The position numbers and the translations under genes were made by a program. 9,547 nt of DNA from Erysipelotrichaceae bacterium UBA6182. GTDB lineage: Bacteria > Bacillota_I > Bacilli_A > Erysipelotrichales > Erysipelotrichaceae. Shown in pieces: positions 5,478 through 9,547 of the stretch (position 1 is its first letter; each line of letters begins with the position of its first letter). The notes beneath the pieces are model-generated. The model did not search any database. It worked only from the letters and a program-made list of their open reading frames with translations, and was not told the DNA's origin. The DNA is taken from positions 729 through 10,275 of the forward strand of contig DITO01000195.1 in NCBI GenBank assembly GCA_002422065.1, read 5' to 3'.

Positions 5478-8120
5478 ATGACACAATTGAGAACAATGGA
5501 TATCATGAATCATATGCACTTTGGATATTGTTTAGTCCAAAGTGATCATGAAATATTAAGAATCGTTGAAGTTAATCAACAATTTTTAAGTTGGTTAAAT
5601 ATTAGTGAAGTTGTTTGCAAACAACACTCTTTGACTGAAATGCTTTCACATCTTAACCAAGAGATAGATTGGCCAATCATCATTGAGAATATTGAGATAA
5701 ATAAGCCCTATGTTCAAACTATTGAACATAGGCCATTTATCTTTAAGATGGAACTAAGAAAACTTGATGATCATAATATCGTTTTACTGTTGCATGATGA
5801 AACGACTCACCATCAACTTGAAACGAACAACATAATGTTTTCTCAAGTCTTACAGCGTCAGTCTGCTATTAGCAATGTTCTACAAATTGATCTTGATGAA
5901 CCTGAATCCTTTGTAAAGGAAGTTCTGACACAACTCATGAACATGCTCAATGCAAAGATGGCTGTTTTACTTATTTTTGAATCAAGTAAGAAGGAAGAAT
6001 GGTATATTTGGAATGATGAAGAACAATTAAATTCACTTGTTAAAGAGGGCATTATTCAAGAATTAAATACGAATCTACACCTTTCTCATACTCAAATCTC
6101 TCAACAACCATATTTTTGTAATGATATGAATGAGATATTAGAAGAAGGTTCTTTTTTGAACAAACATCTTCAAAATGTTTTGCTTGTTCCTATTATTAAA
6201 CATGGTATATGTGTAGCTCACTTTGGTGTCTTTAATCGTGAAGAAGGATTTAATCAGTATGATGCTAAGCAAATGTTCATTACATTAAGAGCAGTGTGGT
6301 TACTTAAAGATTATAAAGAACAACTACTAATTAATTCTCTTGAACAAGTTCAACGTAACCAAATCTTTGATCAAGTTCCGCTATATATTTGCGAATTTGA
6401 TGAATTCACAAATCTTAAGTATGTGAATCAGCGTTACATTGATCATGTGGGACTTTCACGTGAAGAGATGATTGGTCGTCCTTTTCTTAATTTCGTAGAA
6501 GACGTCGACTATGATCAAATCCAAAAAGGTCTAAATAGTCTTTCAAAAGAGAACTTATCAGTTCAATATATACAGAAAAATCATAAGCCACATCAAGTTG
6601 AATGGATTGAATGGTTAGATATGGCTATACTTAATGATTTGGGTGAAATTAATACTTATTATTCATTAGGACTTGATGTCAGTGATCGTAAAAACCTTGA
6701 TCTAAAACAAAAAGAAGAACTTAATTTCTTGCGAACATTAATCTCATCTCATAAAGCCATGATGATGTTCATCAACCCAGATACAGGATACTTTGTGGAT
6801 GTAAATCCAGCTGCATGTCATTTCTATGGATACACCAAAGAAGAACTTTTAAAGATGAGAGTCCACGATATCAATATGCTTCCTGATGTTGAGATAAGTT
6901 ACTTACTTAATGAAGTGACAGATGAAAGTCAAGAATTTATAAGTTTTCCACATCGCCTAAAATCTGGTGAAATACGTTTGGTCAATATATACAGTTCACC
7001 AGTTCAAATTAAAGAAGAAACAATCCTGTTTGCAATCGTCTTTGATGTGACTGATCGTGATAAAGCCATGAAAGAAATAAATCATCATGCATATCATGAT
7101 TTCCTCACAGGACTTAATAATCGACGTTATTTTGAAGAGTCATACAGTCGAATTAATACAGAAGATTATTATCCATTAGGTGTTTTACTAGCAGATATTA
7201 ATGGTCTAAAACTCATTAACGATAATTATGGCCATGTTTTAGGTGATTTTGTAATCAAGGAAGCGGTTAAACTAATAAAAACTCATTTGCCAGAAGTCGA
7301 GGTTTTTGCACGTACTGGTGGTGATGAATTTGCGATACTAATCTCAAAATCAGTTGCTACAGATTTAGAATCACTTTCTGACTATCTTGAGAAAGTAATG
7401 GAACTTGAGATTGAACATCCTCAAACAGGCGTAAAAGTATATCTTTCCGTTTCATTTGGTCATGCCATTCAAGATAGTGTATCAATGTCTCTTGATAGTT
7501 TAACTAAAATAGCAGAATCTATACTTCAAACTCGTAAAGTATACAACGTCAAGTCTTCACGTAGTCACATGATTAATGCCATGATGAGTACATTGTTTCA
7601 GAAATCAGAAAGAGAAAGAAATCACTCAGTTCGTGTAGCTAATTACTGTGTATCTATTGCTGAGCGTCTTAACATGAGTAAAGAACAGATTAATCGATTG
7701 AATATTGCCGCAATGCTACATGACATCGGAAAGATTGTCATTGATGAGAAAATCCTCAATAAGTCTGATCGATTAACCTCAGAAGAATGGTTGCTCATGC
7801 GTGTTCATCCTTCTAAAGGGGCAAGAATTCTAGAAGAGATTGAGGAGTATAAAGATATAGCAAACATTGTTGAAGCTCATCATGAACGTTATGACGGTCT
7901 AGGATATCCTTTTGGTTTAAAAGGAGATAAGATACCTATAGAAGCAAGAATCATTGCTGTTGCTGATGCTTTTGATGCAATGACTCAATTTAGAACGTAT
8001 CGTGATGCGATTAGTTTTATTGAAGCATTAGAAGAATTAAAGCGAGGATCAGGAACCCAATTTGATTCTAAGATAGTTGAAGTCTTTCTATTAGTCATGG
8101 CTAATCAACATCAAAAATAG
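5478..8120 (+). CDS. PAS-GAF-PAS-PAS sensor with GGDEF and HD-GYP domains
   Basis: An 880-residue cytoplasmic signalling protein, without membrane segments, predicted to synthesise and hydrolyse cyclic di-GMP. Suggested order: PAS-like (about 1-110), GAF-like (about 140-275), PAS (about 295-405), PAS (about 420-535), GGDEF (about 540-690), HD-GYP (about 700-870). The cyclase core is intact: D573 and N581-D582 in ADINGLKLINDNYGH, and GGDEF at 614-618. The inhibitory RxxD site is absent; PEVE is at 605-608. The phosphodiesterase core is also intact: H716, H748-D749 (LHDIGK), H777, HH at 801-802, GYP at 809-811 and D830. ATG 5478 has AAAGGTGA at 5464-5471. It has its own promoter and terminator, so it is monocistronic. 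Signals sensed by the PAS and GAF modules are unknown. Confidence 0.92.
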   Translation: MTQLRTMDIMNHMHFGYCLVQSDHEILRIVEVNQQFLSWLNISEVVCKQHSLTEMLSHLNQEIDWPIIIENIEINKPYVQTIEHRPFIFKMELRKLDDHNIVLLLHDETTHHQLETNNIMFSQVLQRQSAISNVLQIDLDEPESFVKEVLTQLMNMLNAKMAVLLIFESSKKEEWYIWNDEEQLNSLVKEGIIQELNTNLHLSHTQISQQPYFCNDMNEILEEGSFLNKHLQNVLLVPIIKHGICVAHFGVFNREEGFNQYDAKQMFITLRAVWLLKDYKEQLLINSLEQVQRNQIFDQVPLYICEFDEFTNLKYVNQRYIDHVGLSREEMIGRPFLNFVEDVDYDQIQKGLNSLSKENLSVQYIQKNHKPHQVEWIEWLDMAILNDLGEINTYYSLGLDVSDRKNLDLKQKEELNFLRTLISSHKAMMMFINPDTGYFVDVNPAACHFYGYTKEELLKMRVHDINMLPDVEISYLLNEVTDESQEFISFPHRLKSGEIRLVNIYSSPVQIKEETILFAIVFDVTDRDKAMKEINHHAYHDFLTGLNNRRYFEESYSRINTEDYYPLGVLLADINGLKLINDNYGHVLGDFVIKEAVKLIKTHLPEVEVFARTGGDEFAILISKSVATDLESLSDYLEKVMELEIEHPQTGVKVYLSVSFGHAIQDSVSMSLDSLTKIAESILQTRKVYNVKSSRSHMINAMMSTLFQKSERERNHSVRVANYCVSIAERLNMSKEQINRLNIAAMLHDIGKIVIDEKILNKSDRLTSEEWLLMRVHPSKGARILEEIEEYKDIANIVEAHHERYDGLGYPFGLKGDKIPIEARIIAVADAFDAMTQFRTYRDAISFIEALEELKRGSGTQFDSKIVEVFLLVMANQHQK

Positions 8121-8152
8121 CTAAGATGATTTACAAATAAAGATCAATAGAA

Positions 8153-8187
8153 AAAGAGCACATTCGTATATGATGTGCTCTTTCTTT
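8153..8187. terminator. Bidirectional terminator between convergent genes
   Basis: AAAGAGCACAT (8153-8163) pairs perfectly with ATGTGCTCTTT (8173-8183) around a 9-base loop. T-rich tails follow on both strands (TTTCTTT forward; CTTTTTC reverse), so one hairpin serves the GGDEF/HD-GYP gene and dps. Confidence 0.9.
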
Positions 8188-8204
8188 ATATATTAAGTAG
8201 TCTA

Positions 8205-8633
8205 CTATGCTTGCATTGAAGTAATGAACCAAATATGTTTTTCATACTTCGCAATATGATCTTCCATTACAGCAACTACTGTAAAGTCATTGGCTTCATC
8301 TGCAGTATTACGGATAGAGGTTGCTAAAGTAATTAGGCCTTCAAAGTCTTCTTTCATAATGGTTAACATTTCTTGTGTCTTATAGGATTGATTATCAAGT
8401 TCCTTGACTGTTGAAATGTTTAAGACTTCTTTAAGATTACCTACAGGGAATGAACCTCTCATTTTGATAAGTTCTGCCACTGCATCATAGGCTTCAAAGA
8501 AACCTTCATATGCAGCTTCTGAGAACTGGTGTAGTGGTATAAATTGTGGTCCAACAACGTTCCAATGAAGGTTGTGAAACTTCACATTAAGGACTGCTAG
8601 GTTTGCAACATATACGTTTAAAGATTTAATCAT
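8205..8633 (-). CDS. dps: Dps-family miniferritin
   Basis: A 142-residue Dps/miniferritin that oxidises Fe(II) with peroxide and stores the iron in a 12-mer cage, protecting the cell from Fenton chemistry. The inter-subunit ferroxidase ligands are intact: H23 (NLHWNV), H35 (PLHQF), D50 and E54 (AYDAVAE), with the same spacing (12, 15, 4) as H31, H43, D58 and E62 of Listeria Dps. There is no basic N-terminal tail, so DNA binding of the E. coli kind is not expected. AAAGGAG lies 7 bases before the ATG. It begins 35 bases after the perR stop on the same strand, fitting a peroxide-induced perR-dps operon. Slightly shorter than many members but complete. Confidence 0.92.
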   Translation of the reverse strand: MIKSLNVYVANLAVLNVKFHNLHWNVVGPQFIPLHQFSEAAYEGFFEAYDAVAELIKMRGSFPVGNLKEVLNISTVKELDNQSYKTQEMLTIMKEDFEGLITLATSIRNTADEANDFTVVAVMEDHIAKYEKHIWFITSMQA

Positions 8634-8648
8634 AATTTTGCTCCTTTG

Positions 8649-8665
8649 TCACAGGGTTTCTGTGA
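8649..8665 (-). repeat. Inverted repeat between perR and dps
   Basis: TCACAG and CTGTGA flank a 5-base spacer directly before the dps ribosome site. There is no T tract on the reverse strand, so it is not a normal terminator; an RNA-processing hairpin, attenuator or protein site is possible. Confidence 0.4.
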
Positions 8666-8668
8666 ACT

Positions 8669-9091
8669 TTAGTATTCTTTTGTGCTGCAATGAGCACATG
8701 TTCCATAAAAATAGACATCTTTGTGGATAATCTTGAAATCAGTTAAACCTTGAGCTGTAAGCTGGTTAACATCAAGATCAAAATCAAAGATTTTTTGACA
8801 ACGTTGACACTTAAAGTGGCCGTGTTGTAATAGCACAGCATCATAGCGTGCTTCATTGTTTCCCATGGTGACTTTCTTAATCAAAGAAGCCGAGAGTAGA
8901 ACATCAATTGTGTTATACACTGTCATCTTAGACAAAGTTGGAAAATCACTTAAAAGTTGTTGAAAGATTTCATCCGCTGTTGGATGAGAATTTGACACAC
9001 TTAAATATTCCAATACTCGAATTCTATAATTCGAAGGTTGGACATCATGGTCTAACAATAGGTTTTTGAAGTGTTCTTTAGTTGTTGTCAT
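8669..9091 (-). CDS. perR: PerR-type peroxide-sensing Fur-family repressor
   Basis: A 140-residue Fur-family regulator. The winged helix (about 1-80) contains HPTADEIF and the recognition region KMTVYNTIDVL. All five PerR regulatory-metal ligands are present: H36, D84, H90, H92, D103, equal to H37, D85, H91, H93, D104 of B. subtilis PerR. D103 is diagnostic, since Fur has Glu there. The structural zinc site is complete: C95, C98, C132, C135. With Fe(II), peroxide would oxidise the His ligands and release the DNA. ATG at 9091 fits the family N-terminus; an upstream in-frame TTG at 9124 would add residues with no family match and no ribosome site. No Shine-Dalgarno precedes 9091. It is followed by dps and preceded, 41 bases away, by the phosphatase gene on the same strand. 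Confidence 0.9.
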   Translation of the reverse strand: MTTTKEHFKNLLLDHDVQPSNYRIRVLEYLSVSNSHPTADEIFQQLLSDFPTLSKMTVYNTIDVLLSASLIKKVTMGNNEARYDAVLLQHGHFKCQRCQKIFDFDLDVNQLTAQGLTDFKIIHKDVYFYGTCAHCSTKEY

Positions 9092-9092
9092 A

Positions 9093-9109
9093 ATTGTAAT
9101 GAATACAAT
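9093..9109. promoter_or_regulatory. PerR-box-like operator at the perR start
   Basis: Perfect 6-bp inverted repeat ATTGTA-ATGAA-TACAAT. On the reverse strand its centre, TTGTATT-C-ATTACAA, matches the B. subtilis PerR box TTATAAT-N-ATTATAA at 11 of 14 positions. It ends one base from the perR ATG, between the probable -10 and the start codon, an ideal place for autorepression. Confidence 0.6.
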
Positions 9110-9115
9110 ATTATA
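9110..9115 (-). promoter_or_regulatory. Probable -10 element of perR
   Basis: A perfect TATAAT on the reverse strand, 18 bases before the perR ATG. A TTGACT that could be a -35 lies at 9136-9141, but its 20-bp spacing is too long, so the -35 is uncertain. Transcription would begin near 9102-9104, leaving a leader of only about 12 bases. Confidence 0.45.
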
Positions 9116-9132
9116 ATAAACCAAATTATATC

Positions 9133-9546
9133 TTAAGTCAAGTTTAGCGCTTGTTTTACATCTTCTATATCAATGAATGTAGGGTTCATTGATTTAAAGA
9201 CAGCAATTCTTTTGAATCCTAAAGATTGTAAGCATTCAAGTGCTTGGGGATAAAACTGTGCAATTCGATCAGGGAAATGAGCATCTGAACCGATAGTAAT
9301 TAAATCTCCTCCAAGTTCTTTATACCAAATTAAGATTTGAGGATGAGGGAATGCATGATTAAAAGCATCTCTATATCCAGAAGTATTAATCTCTATGCCT
9401 TTTCCTTTTTTAATTACTACCTTTAGTAACTCTACGATCTCCTCCTTAACATCATCAAGAGATACAGGATGTAAAGCAGTATCATAGCGTTTAACAATGT
9501 CTAGATGCCCAACAACACTATAGTGGTTCATCATATTTAAACACAA
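9133..9546 (-). CDS. PHP-family histidinol-phosphatase-like protein, C-terminal part (5' truncated)
   Basis: About 137 residues of the C-terminal half of a PHP-superfamily metal-dependent phosphatase of the HisK/HisJ type, which dephosphorylates histidinol phosphate in histidine synthesis. Metal-site motifs are visible: VGHLDIVKRYD (His and Asp ligands), EINTSGYRD, and GSDAHFPDRIAQ with the final Asp-His pair. The frame runs off the window end; the terminal TTG is internal and is not the start. Full members are roughly 250-270 residues, so about half is missing. No other histidine genes are present, so the substrate is not confirmed; other PHP phosphoesterases share these motifs. It ends 41 bases before perR on the same strand with no terminator between them, so some read-through into perR-dps is likely. 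Confidence 0.82.
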   Translation of the reverse strand: MCLNMMNHYSVVGHLDIVKRYDTALHPVSLDDVKEEIVELLKVVIKKGKGIEINTSGYRDAFNHAFPHPQILIWYKELGGDLITIGSDAHFPDRIAQFYPQALECLQSLGFKRIAVFKSMNPTFIDIEDVKQALNLT

Positions 9547-9547
9547 C

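Noticed and set aside
5858..6052. 64-residue reverse-strand frame inside the sensor gene
   Set aside because: Antisense to the GAF region, short, serine-rich low-quality translation and no start signal.
9136..9141. TTGACT as the -35 of perR
   Set aside because: The 20-bp gap to the TATAAT at 9110-9115 is too long for a normal sigma-A promoter, and it overlaps the end of the phosphatase gene.

Overview
The window comes from a low-GC bacterium, most likely a Bacillota (Firmicutes) relative or a neighbouring low-GC lineage. The reasons are AT-rich codon use, strong AGGAGG-type ribosome sites, and a PerR/Dps pair. TGA is read as a stop (end of the MaoC gene) and TGG as Trp, so this is not the mycoplasma code. 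The EtfB/EtfA and acyl-CoA dehydrogenase sequences look like those that work with butyryl-CoA dehydrogenase in anaerobes. I cannot name the genus from the sequence alone.

Region 1 (1-1593, + strand) is a compact operon: the C-terminal part of an ArsP/YraQ-type membrane permease (its start lies before the window), a 79-residue thioredoxin-like protein, an ArsR-type repressor with a CxC metalloid-binding motif, and a second 79-residue thioredoxin-like paralogue. The set looks like an inducible, thiol-linked metalloid (perhaps organoarsenical) export module. A 425-bp gene-free stretch follows, holding palindromes, a terminator hairpin and the promoter of the next operon.

Region 2 (2019-5361, + strand) is a four-gene acyl-CoA operon: MaoC-type enoyl-CoA hydratase, acyl-CoA dehydrogenase, EtfB and EtfA. 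Genes overlap or lie within 5 bases of each other and end at a strong GAAA-loop terminator. Together they would interconvert 3-hydroxyacyl-CoA, enoyl-CoA and acyl-CoA, with electrons carried by EtfAB. The promoter is near-consensus (TTGACA, 17 bp, TATATT). A Rex-box-like sequence covers its -35 element and a separate inverted repeat lies at the expected transcription start, so control by NADH/NAD+ state is plausible.

Region 3 (5478-8120, + strand) is one large cytoplasmic signalling protein with PAS/GAF sensor modules followed by intact GGDEF and HD-GYP domains, predicted to make and break cyclic di-GMP. A bidirectional terminator separates it from the convergent genes that follow.

Region 4 (8205-9547, - strand) reads, in transcription order, a PHP-family histidinol-phosphatase-like gene (N-terminus beyond the window), a PerR-type peroxide sensor with all expected metal ligands, and a Dps miniferritin. 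A PerR-box-like sequence sits immediately upstream of the perR start codon, suggesting autoregulation of perR-dps. Nothing in the window is a clear mobile element, CRISPR array, tRNA or rRNA.
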